A stretch of DNA of 64,000 nt, from NCBI RefSeq assembly GCF_001888805.2, contig NZ_CP019113.1, positions 3,534,001 through 3,598,000 on the forward strand, given 5' to 3'. A program made the position numbers and the translations under genes. The DNA comes from Enterobacter sp. SA187 (GTDB lineage Bacteria > Pseudomonadota > Gammaproteobacteria > Enterobacterales > Enterobacteriaceae). Of the stretch, positions 7,289-17,300 are shown in pieces. The notes below the pieces were generated by a model. It had not been told where the DNA came from, ran no database searches, and saw only the letters and a list, made by a program, of their open reading frames with translations. Positions within the stretch are counted from its first letter, which is position 1. Each line of letters starts with the position of its first letter.

Positions 7289-9751
7289 TCAAAACCTGAC
7301 ATTCAAATCAAAAGCGAGGGCAATGTTGCGCTCCCGCTTACCATCGTAGGGACGCTTATCCCAGGTGAGCATCACCCCGGTATCCACCACGTTATTCCAT
7401 TGCACCCGCTGCCCGTAACCGAACTGCGTTATCGCGCCGCTGGACTGGCCTTTCTGCCAGTAGCGCCCCGCCCCGGCCTGAAACTGCTGTTTCCATACCG
7501 TGTCGTAATGGCGATAAATCACATGCTCCGCGCTCAGACCCGGCGCCAGCGAGAAATCCCGCTGCGGGTTGTAATAGGGCACGTCTTCTTTAGTGTTGTG
7601 ACTGCCGCTCAGCCCCGGCGTGAAATCCAGCGTGAAGCGTGGCGTGGTCCACAGCCGCTCTTTACCGCTCAGGCTGTATTCCAGGCGATCGTTGCCATCG
7701 GAGAAATGCGCGGCGGACACCGAAACTGAATATTCGCGGCGTTCGTTCTTGTACCAGCGCAGCCACAGATCGCCGCCGTCGGCGCTGACGCCATTACGCA
7801 GAGCGCGCAGCGGGGTATTGCGCGACAGCCGTTCGGCGGAGCCGCCGATGCGCCAGTTGTCGTTAAAGTCGTGCCAGCCGGAAAAGCGTGCGCCGATCTT
7901 TTGTCCGTCGCCATAGTTGCGCCCGGAGATCTCCAGTTCCGCCCAGTTATTGCGTGAGGTCCACTCGACGCCTGCGGCAATATCCCGGCTGATGCCCTTC
8001 CCTTCTTCGAACTCGCCGGTGGCAAAGTTGAAGCCGGTGAACAAGCGCCAGTTATCGTTGATCGGCGGGCTGTAGAGCGCAGAGTTAAGCGTGAAATCGT
8101 GCTGGCCGCTGATCGGGCTGTCGGAGTCGATGCCCTGCCCGCCGCTGATGCGCAGCTCGGCTTTTTCGTGCACATCGATGATGCGTTTGAGCCGCAGACT
8201 GGCGGCATCGTCCGGGCTGCGGGAAATAACATCCGCCGTCAGCTCTTTCGCCTGCCGCCACTCCTGTAGTTCCAGCGCAGTGGCGGCCTGCTGACGTTCA
8301 AGGGAAAGGTTGCTCGGCTCGATCACTTCCGCCAGCTTCAGTTCCCGTTCCGACTCACGCGGCAGGCCGCGCGCCAGCAGCACCGCGGCGTAGGTAATGC
8401 GCAGCGCCTGGTTGCCGGACCCGGTACGCGCCAGCCTTTCGGCATGGCTTTCCGCGGCGGGCAGATCGTTGGTGGCGATCTCATATTCGGTCAGCAGCGT
8501 CTGCCCGAGCAGCCAGTTATCGTTCGGCTGCGGCGTCGGCGAGCCGTAGACCCGTTTCAGATAAGGGCTGTCTTTGATCAGCGTATCGACCTGCGCTTTG
8601 GCTTCTTCAAAATGGTTATTATCAAGACGAGCGTAAAACAGCTCCTGCTCATCGTCGCTGGTCAGCGGCGTTACCGGCAGCGGGCCGCGCGGGAAATACA
8701 GCTGCTCCAGCATGGCTTCCGCTTTATCGGGCTGTTCTTCCGTCAGCCAGGCCGAGGCGATCCAACGCTTCGCATAGTCGGGAACCGGCTTGTCATCGGC
8801 GGTGAGCGACTCATATTCACGAATGGCTTCGGCGGTGCGTTTGCGGATCACCAGCGCGCCCAGACGGTCAATACGGGCGCGGCGCAGATCGGCTGCCGCC
8901 TGCGGATTATCCTGCCACGCGGCGATCAGCCGGTCGTAGCGGGCCAGCGCTTTATCCGCCACCAGAAAGCGCTCCTCTTCGTTGCGCGTCGGCGTGAACG
9001 CGGTGCGTACCGTCTGCGCGGCGGCATCAAGCTCCAGCCTGCGCGCCAGCGCGTCAGGGGTTTTGCTGGTTTCCGACAGTTCGAGCGCCGGTCCGGCAAT
9101 ACGGTTCGCTGACATCGCCGCCAGCAGCGTCGGCTGCACGCTTTTATTCTGCGGATCCAGCGCCTGGGCGCGGCTGGCGGCCAGCAGCGCGTCCCAGTTT
9201 TTGCCCTGCGCGTGATAAACGTAAGCCAGCACCGCATCGCTCTCCGGCCCCGGCGTGCTTTTTGCCCAGGCGGTGGCCTGGGTGATGGCCTCCTGGTTAC
9301 GACGGGCGTCCGCCAGCGTCATGATCCAGCCCGCGCGCGCATCTTTGTCGTCCGGCATTTCCCGCAGCACGTTGTCCCATACCGCCAGCGACTCATCCCA
9401 TTTCTTCTGGTTGCGCAGCGCCCGCGCCACCGCCAGCTGACCACGTGCCGGGATCGCCATGCTGCCCTGATAACGCGACCAGATGGCCAGGGTTTGCGCG
9501 TCGTTATCCGACCAGGCCGAGACCTGTAGCCAGTCGGCGACCTGACCCGGCGTCAGACGCGTTTGGGTTTCCTGCTGTTTGAGATAATTGAGTAAGGGCG
9601 CACTGTCTCCGCTGCGAGCCTGAATAATCAGTTGATCGTAGACCGGGGTTTCAGCCCAGGCGAAAACCGGAAACAGAATACTTGCTGTAAATAAACAGGT
9701 TCCGGGACTAAAGCGCTTTACGCAATTTTCACGTCGTCGAATACTGAACAT
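7289..9751 (-). CDS. pgaA: PgaA, outer-membrane PNAG export porin
   Basis: First gene of the PNAG operon. The 820-aa product has a signal peptide (about 1-33), a periplasmic TPR superhelix (about 40-510) and a C-terminal beta-barrel (about 520-820) ending in LNVRF with a terminal Phe, as outer-membrane proteins do. Characteristic stretches shared with E. coli PgaA include LKLAEVIEPSNLSLE, HDFNDNWRIG and DKRPYDGKRERN. The start at 9751 has AAGGA about 7 bases upstream. Two GGA triplets in the ribosome-binding region (AAGGATATAAGGACAG) resemble the CsrA sites that repress pgaA in E. coli; that regulation is inference here. The 5' flank to 9993 is AT-rich and I see no gene in it. Confidence 0.93.
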   Translation of the reverse strand: MFSIRRRENCVKRFSPGTCLFTASILFPVFAWAETPVYDQLIIQARSGDSAPLLNYLKQQETQTRLTPGQVADWLQVSAWSDNDAQTLAIWSRYQGSMAIPARGQLAVARALRNQKKWDESLAVWDNVLREMPDDKDARAGWIMTLADARRNQEAITQATAWAKSTPGPESDAVLAYVYHAQGKNWDALLAASRAQALDPQNKSVQPTLLAAMSANRIAGPALELSETSKTPDALARRLELDAAAQTVRTAFTPTRNEEERFLVADKALARYDRLIAAWQDNPQAAADLRRARIDRLGALVIRKRTAEAIREYESLTADDKPVPDYAKRWIASAWLTEEQPDKAEAMLEQLYFPRGPLPVTPLTSDDEQELFYARLDNNHFEEAKAQVDTLIKDSPYLKRVYGSPTPQPNDNWLLGQTLLTEYEIATNDLPAAESHAERLARTGSGNQALRITYAAVLLARGLPRESERELKLAEVIEPSNLSLERQQAATALELQEWRQAKELTADVISRSPDDAASLRLKRIIDVHEKAELRISGGQGIDSDSPISGQHDFTLNSALYSPPINDNWRLFTGFNFATGEFEEGKGISRDIAAGVEWTSRNNWAELEISGRNYGDGQKIGARFSGWHDFNDNWRIGGSAERLSRNTPLRALRNGVSADGGDLWLRWYKNERREYSVSVSAAHFSDGNDRLEYSLSGKERLWTTPRFTLDFTPGLSGSHNTKEDVPYYNPQRDFSLAPGLSAEHVIYRHYDTVWKQQFQAGAGRYWQKGQSSGAITQFGYGQRVQWNNVVDTGVMLTWDKRPYDGKRERNIALAFDLNVRF

Positions 9752-9993
9752 AACTGTCCTTATATCCTTATACCAGAGATGAGCTTTTCATTAATTTATT
9801 GCGGCAATATGACCGGCTTTAATTCAATACACCAGACTTAAAATTCTTCTCAAAAATAAATAAATATCATACTTTAGTCGTATTTAAATTTATTTCAGCA
9901 TCATCTAAAGCGGGTAAAATAATTATCATGACGCTAATCCAACGTTAGCCTTTATATATAATTACTGCACTACTACATGCGTATTTTTTACAT

Positions 9994-10022
9994 AAAAAAA
10001 GCCACGCATTAGCGTGGCTTTT
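9994..10022. terminator. Bidirectional rho-independent terminator
   Basis: An A-tract, then GCCACGC, a 4-base loop, GCGTGGC and a T-tract. It lies between the 3' end of the uncharacterised 473-aa gene and the pgaA upstream region. The A/T tracts allow function on both strands; on the minus strand it ends the 473-aa gene. Confidence 0.85.
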
Positions 10023-10038
10023 GTAGGAAGGCTGCGAG

Positions 10039-11460
10039 TTATCTGCCGCTGTGGTGATCCACCCGGAGATGGTCGACAATCAGCGCGCGGGTGCTGGTTT
10101 GCTCATCATCATAAGGCGTGCGGGTTTCTTCAATCAGACGCCCGGCGTTATATTTTTTCACCGTCTCAACATTGTGCTTTTCAGCAGCCTGAGTAACGGA
10201 TTTCACTTCCCCTTTTTCATTGAATGCCAGCGCCGTTTCAGTGCTGCTTCTGTCATCAATCTGATGATAGCTATAGTTTTGCGACGAGGCTTCAAGGGTT
10301 AACGCCAGCGGAACGGTTTTATCAATCGCCTGATGATAACTGGCCTGCAAATGCGCAGTGGTTTTCTGCGTCAGCCTGCCGGCATTTTCGCGTTCTGTGC
10401 GCTGAGAAGAGGAATAAGCAAAGCTATCGCGCTCATCTTTACGGAATGGATTTGGTGATTTATCGGCCTGTTTAAAATTCGCAGAATAATCTGCCAGACC
10501 GCTTAAATTTTCCTGCACGACATTATCGTTAGTACGCGTAATAATATTAAGGCGATTATCCACTTCATTTGAGCCGTACTGACTGTTCAGCGCCATAAAG
10601 CTATTTTTAAACATATCAATAAGGTTTTTATCACCCTGACCGCGTGCTCGGGCGCTGTCGAGCTGACTGGCCCAGCTGGCGAGCGCCTGCTGTTGCTGCC
10701 CGTAGCTGCCCACCGTTTCCGGGTGCGACAGATCGGTGCTCAGATCGAACGCCACCTTGTCGGTTTGATAACTCATCGCGCGGGCGCTGCTGTCGGCATG
10801 GAATTTCAGCGACTGCAGCGAATCCGCATCTTTTCGCACATCCGTTTGCAGATCGACGGCTTTCAGCAGCGTGCTGTCAAAATTCATCAGCCCCTGCAGG
10901 TTAAGCGACGGCGTGTCAGCCGACAGGCCATCGAGCGTGCTCTGGAAAGCATCCGCTAAACCGGCGATGGCGGCGGTTTCATCTTCAGTTAATTCACCCC
11001 CGGCGGTTTTCAGTTCCACGACCAGGCCGTTCTGGTTGCGCGTCATACCGAGGCTGACGTTGATACCGGAGGCGGTGGTGATATTCAGCGCCACCGCACG
11101 ATCCGGCTGACGCTCCTGCGCGCCCTGCGTGTCAACCGTCGCCGACAGGGTGATGCCCTGCGGATGATCTTTTAGCCCTTCGAGCAGCGCTTTTCCGAGG
11201 CCCTGGAAGGCATCCGCCTGCGCGCCGCGCACGTTGGTGCCGATCAAAATGCTCAGCTGGCTGTGATCAAGCCCTGCGGTGTTGACGGTTTTCGCCGGAT
11301 TCAGGCTGTATACCGCCGGCAGCGTGGTGGTGTTATTCAGCGAGACGATAGCGGACGGCTGAGCCGCCGCGGAGGATTTGTTCTGCGTGGCCTGGGGAGG
11401 CTGCACGCGCGGCGCCAGCAGGCTGTTGATGGTGGTGGACAATGGTGACCGGACTTGCAT
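10039..11460 (-). CDS. Uncharacterised 473-aa protein with flagellar-type promoter
   Basis: I do not recognise this protein. It starts MQVRSPLSTTINSLLAP, has no signal peptide or membrane helix, and is rich in Ser, Thr, Gln and Asn with a hydrophilic C-terminal third (residues about 310-473). A middle portion (about 190-320: helical, QQQQALASWASQLDSARARG) could be coiled. The gene is monocistronic: a strong terminator follows and a sigma28 promoter precedes it by 30 bases. That promoter is the only real clue and suggests the gene belongs to the late flagellar/chemotaxis regulon. A type III flagellar export substrate would fit the lack of a classical signal, but nothing in the sequence proves it. 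Codon use and composition look like the host. Confidence 0.75.
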   Translation of the reverse strand: MQVRSPLSTTINSLLAPRVQPPQATQNKSSAAAQPSAIVSLNNTTTLPAVYSLNPAKTVNTAGLDHSQLSILIGTNVRGAQADAFQGLGKALLEGLKDHPQGITLSATVDTQGAQERQPDRAVALNITTASGINVSLGMTRNQNGLVVELKTAGGELTEDETAAIAGLADAFQSTLDGLSADTPSLNLQGLMNFDSTLLKAVDLQTDVRKDADSLQSLKFHADSSARAMSYQTDKVAFDLSTDLSHPETVGSYGQQQQALASWASQLDSARARGQGDKNLIDMFKNSFMALNSQYGSNEVDNRLNIITRTNDNVVQENLSGLADYSANFKQADKSPNPFRKDERDSFAYSSSQRTERENAGRLTQKTTAHLQASYHQAIDKTVPLALTLEASSQNYSYHQIDDRSSTETALAFNEKGEVKSVTQAAEKHNVETVKKYNAGRLIEETRTPYDDEQTSTRALIVDHLRVDHHSGR

Positions 11461-11490
11461 GATATTCCCTCATTTCATGACGTTATTCGG

Positions 11491-11517
11491 TTATCGGCGG
11501 GGAATGGTGAAACATTA
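11491..11517 (-). promoter_or_regulatory. sigma28 (FliA) promoter of the 473-aa gene
   Basis: Minus strand: TAATGTTT, an 11-base spacer, then GCCGATAA. The -35 element matches 7 of 8 bases of TAAAGTTT, and the spacer and -10 match the enterobacterial FliA consensus exactly. It lies about 30 bases upstream of the ATG at 11460. Confidence 0.8.
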
Positions 11518-11582
11518 AGCTTATATATCGAGCACTTGATGCAGATAACATTTGGCAGGGTGCAGGGACAGGTCCAGTGGTA

Positions 11583-12212
11583 GGTTCAGTGGTAGTGTTC
11601 CGTTCACTTTGCGTTTCGTGTCAGGCGTGACGCCGCTGACGGTGAACGTGCTAAGGGGGCCACCGCGGCCCCCTTAGCAATCCCCGCGGCCCCGCAAAGA
11701 AACCGGTGCTGCGCATTGCGCTCACCTCCCGGCCGTCTGCCCGCGGTCGGCTCGATTCGGCATCCTGCCTCATTTCGCCTCTGGCCGCCATCCATGGCGT
11801 CCAGCCCTTGTCATCCGGCCTCCGGCTCGCCGGTTTCAGCGGGGACTCAACCCCTCGCGTTAATTACGATGACGGTTTGTTACGACTGAGTGGCTTTGTG
11901 TTTGTCTGAACTTACAGGAAGCTGTGAATGGTGTTTTTTAGAAATCATGAAGTGTGGGGAGTCCGGCTGAAAATCGCTGAGGCGTTCCCTTACGGCCGGG
12001 GCAGCCCGCATGGATGCGGGATGAGGGCGCGACTTGCAGGGACGCTGCATCGCGCCCGACCCGAAGCCGGAAGGGATAAGCCGAAGGCACCGCGCAGCGG
12101 CGATTTTCCTGCCGGGAGCCCGGGGGTGCAGGGGGCGGCGGCGACTGGCCGCCCCTTGCGCGCTCTGTGCGCCCACTGTTAAAGCCTTACAAAAAAGCCA
12201 GTAAGAGCGCAA
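11583..12212 (+). repeat. Structured dispersed repeat, copy A (630 bp)
   Basis: Nearly identical to 30717-31345 over its whole length and to the reverse complement of 25931-26402. It begins GGTTCAGTGG and ends AGTAAGAGCGCAA. Prominent inverted repeats include a perfect 13-bp stem at 11649-11661/11667-11679, a 7-bp CCCGCAT stem near 12007, and a GC-rich stem near 12130-12160. Two open frames of 67 and 84 codons exist (11706-11909, 11928-12182). Against copy C their base differences are mostly non-synonymous (I/T, A/T, T/I, F/C in the first), so I treat them as chance. It fills the gap between the 473-aa gene and the chemoreceptor gene. Origin unknown. Confidence 0.9.
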
Positions 12213-12266
12213 CCTACCCGGTACCAAACATAATACTCATAAGAGCGCACCTTACCCCGTACAAAA
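12203..12266. repeat. Short direct duplication at the 3' edge of repeat copy A
   Basis: A 26-base segment starting AAGAGCGCAACCTACCC (12203-12228) recurs with a few changes at 12241-12266. The unit includes the terminal AAGAGCGCA of the dispersed repeat, so the repeat edge itself has been duplicated or extended. Confidence 0.7.
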
Positions 12267-12273
12267 TGCAACC

Positions 12274-14214
12274 TTAAGCTTCAAGCCGGAACTGCGCCAC
12301 CGTCTGTGCCAGCTGCCCCGCCTGATCCTCCAGCGAGCTGGCTGCCGCTGACATCTGCTGCACCAGCGCGGCGTTCTGCTGGGTCACGCCGTCCATCTCA
12401 TTCACCGCGATGGTCACCTGGCTGATACCGCGCGACTGCTCTTCCGAGGCATTAACGATCTCGCCGATAATACTCTGCACCGAGCTCACCGCCTGGGTCA
12501 TCTCCTGCATGGTTTTACCGGCGTCCTGCACCAGCTGCACGCCGCTTTCCACGCGCTGGGTCGACTCCTCAATCAGGGTGGCGATCTCTTTCACCGCGCT
12601 GGCGCTGCGCTGCGCCAGGTTACGCACCTCGGTCGCCACCACCGCAAAGCCACGCCCCTGCTCCCCTGCGCGCGCCGCTTCGACGGCGGCGTTGAGCGCG
12701 AGGATATTGGTCTGGAAGGCAATACTGTTGATCATGGTGGTAATGTCGCTTATTTTGCGGGAACTCTCGTCAATCTGCGCCATATTCTGCACCACCTGCC
12801 CAACCAGTTTTTCACCGCGACTGGCGATGCGGGTGGCGTTCGCCGTCAGCTCGGTGGCCTGATGGGCGTTGCTGGTATTGTGTTTAACGGTAGCGGTGAT
12901 CTGCTCCATGCTGGCCGCCGTCTGCTCCAGCGCCGCAGCCTGTTGCTCAGTACGGGAAGCCAGATTCAGGTTGCCGCTGGCGATCTCCTCCGCCCCCTGG
13001 CGCACCGACAGGCTGGCGTCTTTGATCTGCCCGACAATCTCCCGCAGTTGCGTCTGCATGGTATTGAGCGCGTAGAACAGGCTGCTGCGATCGTTGCCGT
13101 GCACGGTAATCGCGTTGCTTAGGCGTCCATCGGCGACCGCCAGCGCGAAGCTTGCCGCCTGACGGGGTTCGCCACCCAGCGGTTTGAGCACTTTACGGCT
13201 GAACACCAGCCCCAGTAAGGCGCTGACAATGACGATGCTTAACACCATCAACGCAATGGCCCACATCAACTGGCGGTTAGCCGCCTCCATCACCAGACTG
13301 ACAGGCGCGACCACGCCCAGCAGCCAGTGCTCATCGCTGTTGCCGACGGTAATCGGCTGCCAGGTGACCAGCGCGTCTTCGCCGAGGATCGGATCGTGGC
13401 GTTCAGCCATGGTGCTGCTCAGGCCACCCACCGGTTCGGACCAGGCTTTGCTGGTCAGGGATTTATCCGGATAAGCGACAATTTTGCCTTTACTGGAAAG
13501 CAGCACTGCATAACCTGCGCCATGCCAGGGTTTGATCTGCGCGATTTTGTCCTGTAGCGAGGCGAGTGAAATATCGGCCGTCACTACCGCCCACAATTTC
13601 CCTTCCTCGACAATGGGCGCGGCCACGGAGGTGAGCAGCGTATCGACGCCGTTATAGGCGTAAGTGTACGGCTCGGTAACGGTGTCTTTGCGGGATTTTT
13701 GCGGCAGCAGATAGTAATCCCCCTGCCCCGGCGTCAGATAACTGGTCAGCGGGTGCATGCTGTATTTACCGCCCGCGTCTTTATCAACGAACCAGGCGTA
13801 GCGACCACCGGGCGCCTGGCCCGGCAGCGCGGCAAACTCGGCGTCACGTCCGTCGAGGGCGTTCTCTTCGAAAATCACGGACATTGAAAGATATTCAGGA
13901 TTGGCGCGCAGGGTGTATTCCGCCATTTTGTCAGCAATGGCGCGGTCTGCCTTGCCTGCCGCCGGTAGCGCGATCAGGTTATGACCGAGATTGCGCGCTA
14001 CATCGCGGGCATAGCTCAGTTCATGCTGCACTTTCAATGCATTCGTTTGCGCGATTTGTTGCAAATACTCTTCGGCCAGTTGTTTTTGCTGACGGCTGGA
14101 TTGCCAGCTCAGCACGCCGATGGTCACCGCAAAGCCCAGCGTAATGGTCAATGCGCCGGTCAGCAGCATTTGTGCGCGTGTACTTAATGTTTTCTTATTG
14201 TGTTGTGTTGCCAT
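12274..14214 (-). CDS. Methyl-accepting chemotaxis protein with periplasmic Cache-type sensor
   Basis: Inner-membrane chemoreceptor of 646 aa. TM1 lies at about residues 16-37, followed by a roughly 270-residue periplasmic domain of dCache type (FVDKDAGGKYSMHPLTSYLTP, TADISLASLQDKI). A second TM (IALMVLSIVIVSALLGLVF), a HAMP region and the signalling hairpin follow, whose tip has the conserved FQTNILALNAAVEAARAG and RGFAVVATEVRNLAQRS. It ends QFRLEA and lacks the NWETF-type CheR/CheB tether, so adaptation probably depends on other receptors. The ATG at 14214 has GGAGAG 5 bases upstream; a longer frame starting at 14268 does not. A sigma28 promoter precedes it. The ligand is unknown; the neighbouring guanidine genes make a guanidino or nitrogen compound worth testing. 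Confidence 0.93.
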   Translation of the reverse strand: MATQHNKKTLSTRAQMLLTGALTITLGFAVTIGVLSWQSSRQQKQLAEEYLQQIAQTNALKVQHELSYARDVARNLGHNLIALPAAGKADRAIADKMAEYTLRANPEYLSMSVIFEENALDGRDAEFAALPGQAPGGRYAWFVDKDAGGKYSMHPLTSYLTPGQGDYYLLPQKSRKDTVTEPYTYAYNGVDTLLTSVAAPIVEEGKLWAVVTADISLASLQDKIAQIKPWHGAGYAVLLSSKGKIVAYPDKSLTSKAWSEPVGGLSSTMAERHDPILGEDALVTWQPITVGNSDEHWLLGVVAPVSLVMEAANRQLMWAIALMVLSIVIVSALLGLVFSRKVLKPLGGEPRQAASFALAVADGRLSNAITVHGNDRSSLFYALNTMQTQLREIVGQIKDASLSVRQGAEEIASGNLNLASRTEQQAAALEQTAASMEQITATVKHNTSNAHQATELTANATRIASRGEKLVGQVVQNMAQIDESSRKISDITTMINSIAFQTNILALNAAVEAARAGEQGRGFAVVATEVRNLAQRSASAVKEIATLIEESTQRVESGVQLVQDAGKTMQEMTQAVSSVQSIIGEIVNASEEQSRGISQVTIAVNEMDGVTQQNAALVQQMSAAASSLEDQAGQLAQTVAQFRLEA

Positions 14215-14280
14215 TACGGCTCTCCCCGGAGTTGCAGATTCTGTGTGGCACAGCCTGTGCAGCAACATCCCTCACAGGAT

Positions 14281-14307
14281 CTATCGGCGTGGGGAGAGAT
14301 AACTTCA
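14281..14307 (-). promoter_or_regulatory. sigma28 (FliA) promoter of the chemoreceptor gene
   Basis: Minus strand TGAAGTTA, 11-base spacer, GCCGATAG, 66 bases upstream of the chemoreceptor ATG. The near-consensus match shows the receptor has its own flagellar-class promoter rather than depending on read-through from the carboxylase gene. Confidence 0.78.
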
Positions 14308-14367
14308 TCGCAAAACGAAATTATTCCATTTACATATAAATTACATCCCTGTAAACATCTGAAGTCC

Positions 14368-17300
14368 TTAGTGTTCTGCGATCACCACCACACACTGACC
14401 GGCGCGCACCGGGGATCCGGGCTGCACGCGCACCTGCTCCACCACGCCATCCGCGCTTGCCACCAGCGGGATCTCCATTTTCATCGACTCCAGCACCACC
14501 AGTACGTCGCCTTCACGCACCTGCGCGCCGGGTTCGACGTTAACCTGCCACAGATTTCCGGCAATGGGACTGTCGATGCCGCGCTGACCGGGCTTCAGTG
14601 CCGCATCGTCGCTTTCATCCGCTGTCGCCTCGTGGCTGTCAAAATGCGCCTGACCGGAGGCTTCCCAGCGCTGGCGCTCGGCGTTAAAAGCGGCCTGTTG
14701 ATGGCGACGGGCGGCAGCGATGCTGTCGGCTTCCGCCGCCAGAAACTGCTGGTACTCCGCCAGACGCAGGGTTGTGGTTTCAATGCGCAGCGGATAACGT
14801 CCTGTCGGGAAATCCCGGCGGATGTCGAGCAGTTCCTCTGCCGAAACCGGATAGAAACGGATCTGATCGAAAAAACGCAGCAGCCAGGGCTTGCCGCCGA
14901 AGTCCGGCAGCTCATGATAGCGATCCCACATTTGCAGCGTGCGTCCGACGAACTGATAGCCTCCCGGTCCTTCCATGCCGTAAACGCACATATAGGCCCC
15001 GCCAATACCCACCGAGTTTTCCGCCGTCCAGGTGCGCGCCGGGTTGTATTTGGTGGTCACCAGCCGGTGCCGCGGATCGAGCGGCGTGGCCACAGGCGCG
15101 CCGAGGTAGACATCCCCCAGCCCCATCACCAGATAGCTGGCGTCGAAGACGGTTTTATACACCGCGTCGATATTTTCGAGGTCGTTAATACGGCGGATAA
15201 ACTCCAGGTTGCTCGGACACCAGGGCGCATCACGCCGCACGGTGGTCATGTATTTGTCGATGGCTTTCTGGCACGCCGGATCGTCCCAGGAGAGCGGCAG
15301 CCAGACGATGCGCGATGGCACCTGTAAATCCTCCTGCTGACAGACCCCGCGCCAGGCTTCCGCCACCGTCTTCAGCAAGGTGGCGAGTGGCATGGCGTCC
15401 GGCTGGTAGTGAATTTGCAGCGAGCGAATGCCGGGGGTCAGGTCAATAACCCCAGGCAACACCAGCGCCTCCAGCGCCTGCATCAGCCCGTGACCGCGAA
15501 AACGCAGCACCAGATCCAGCTCCGCGTCGCCGATTTCCAGCAGCAAATGCGTATCGCCTGACAGCCGCGCCACCAGACGCTTGTCGCCATGACCGGTCTC
15601 CATCATCACCGGCGAGGTGAGCGGTTCCGGATGCCAGTTGATACTGACCGGCGCAAGCGACACCAGCTCCTGCGCCCGGGCGTGGGCCAGCAGTCGCGCA
15701 GTCTCAATACTCACCGGCACAAAGCGCACCTTATCCCCGGCGTTAAGCTGCCCGAGCTGATACAGATCCGCTTCAATAATAGTGACCGGGCAGACAAATC
15801 CGCCGAGGCTCGGGCCGTCCGGCCCCAGGATCACCGGCATGTCGCCGGTAAAATCCACCGCGCCTATGGCGTAAGGGTTGTCGTGTATATTCGACGGATG
15901 CAGACCCGCCTCGCCGCCGCTTTCGCGCACCCACTCCGGTTTGGGGCCGATTAAACGCACGCCGGTACGGCTGGAGTTGAAATGCACTTCCCAGTCGGTG
16001 GCGAAAAAGGTGTCCATGTAGCCGGGTGTGAAATATTCCGGTGCGCCGTGCGGGCCGTAGATCACCCGCAGTTCGCGCACCGCCGGCAGCCGGGTGTGCA
16101 GCGCATCGGGCAGCGCCGCCCCGGTGCGGGTATCGGTGAGCGGCGTCAGGTGCAGCACATCGCCGGTGCGCAGCGCGCGCCCGGCATGGCCGCCGAACTG
16201 CCCGAGCGTAAAGGTGCTTTTGCTGCCGAGATACTCCGGCACCGCAAAGCCGCCGCGCAGGCAGAGATAGCTGCGCACGCCCTGCGCCGTCAGATCACCC
16301 AGCCGCAGCGTCGCCCCTGCCGGAATGGCAAATACGCGGTTCATCGCCTGCGGCTCGCCGTCCAGCGTGATCGCCAGCGCCGCGCCGGTAACAACGGCCA
16401 CGGCGGCAGTATTAAACTTCAGCGTCGGGCCGCTCAGGGTGATCTCCAGCGCCGCCTCGCCGGGCGCGTTACCCAGTAAGCGGTTGCCAAGCCGCAGCGC
16501 GCGATCGTCCATCGGGCCGGACGGCGGCACCCCCACTGCCCAGTAACCGAGGCGGCCCGGATAATCCTGCACCGTGGTCTGGGTGCCGGGGTTTAACACT
16601 TCCAGGGTATCAGCCTGATAATGCAGATTTTCCAGGCAGCGCGTCCACGGCTGGCCGCAGGCAAAAGGCGCGTCCGCGATAATTTGCCGCAGATAGTGGC
16701 GGTTGGTCTCCACGCCGTACAGCCGGGTCTGCGCCAGCGCCTCATCCAGCGCGGCGATGGCCTGGTCACGGGTGGGCTGATGGGTGATGATTTTAGCGAG
16801 CATCGGATCGAAAAACGGCGGCACCTCGCAGCCGGACTCCACCCAGGTGTCGATACGCAGCGCCTGGCGATCCTGCAGCGGGAACACCACTTCGGTCAGC
16901 AGACCGGGGGACGGCTGAAAATGACGTCCCGGATCTTCGGCGTACAGCCGCGCCTGCACCGCATGCCCGCGCGGCGTGAGGGTGGCGGCGATGTCGCGCA
17001 GCGGCGGCAGATCCCCTGCCGCCAGTTCGATCATCATGCGCACCAGATCCACACCCCATACCTGCTCGGTGACGCCGTGCTCCACCTGCAAACGGGTATT
17101 CACTTCGAGGAAGTAAAACTGCCCGGCGTCGCTGTCATAAACAAATTCCACCGTACCGGCGCTGCGATACTGCACCGCCTGCCCGAGACGCACGGCGGCG
17201 GCGCACAGGGCATCCGCCATGCCGTCAGGCAAACCGGGCGCGGGGGTTTCTTCCAGCACCTTCTGGTTACGGCGCTGCACGGAGCAGTCGCGCACGCCGA

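Noticed and set aside
11706..12182. Open frames of 67 and 84 codons inside repeat copy A (also present in copy C)
   Set aside because: Differences between copies mostly change amino acids, no ribosome-binding sites are evident, and base identity is as high outside the frames as inside; best explained as GC-rich chance frames in a structured repeat.
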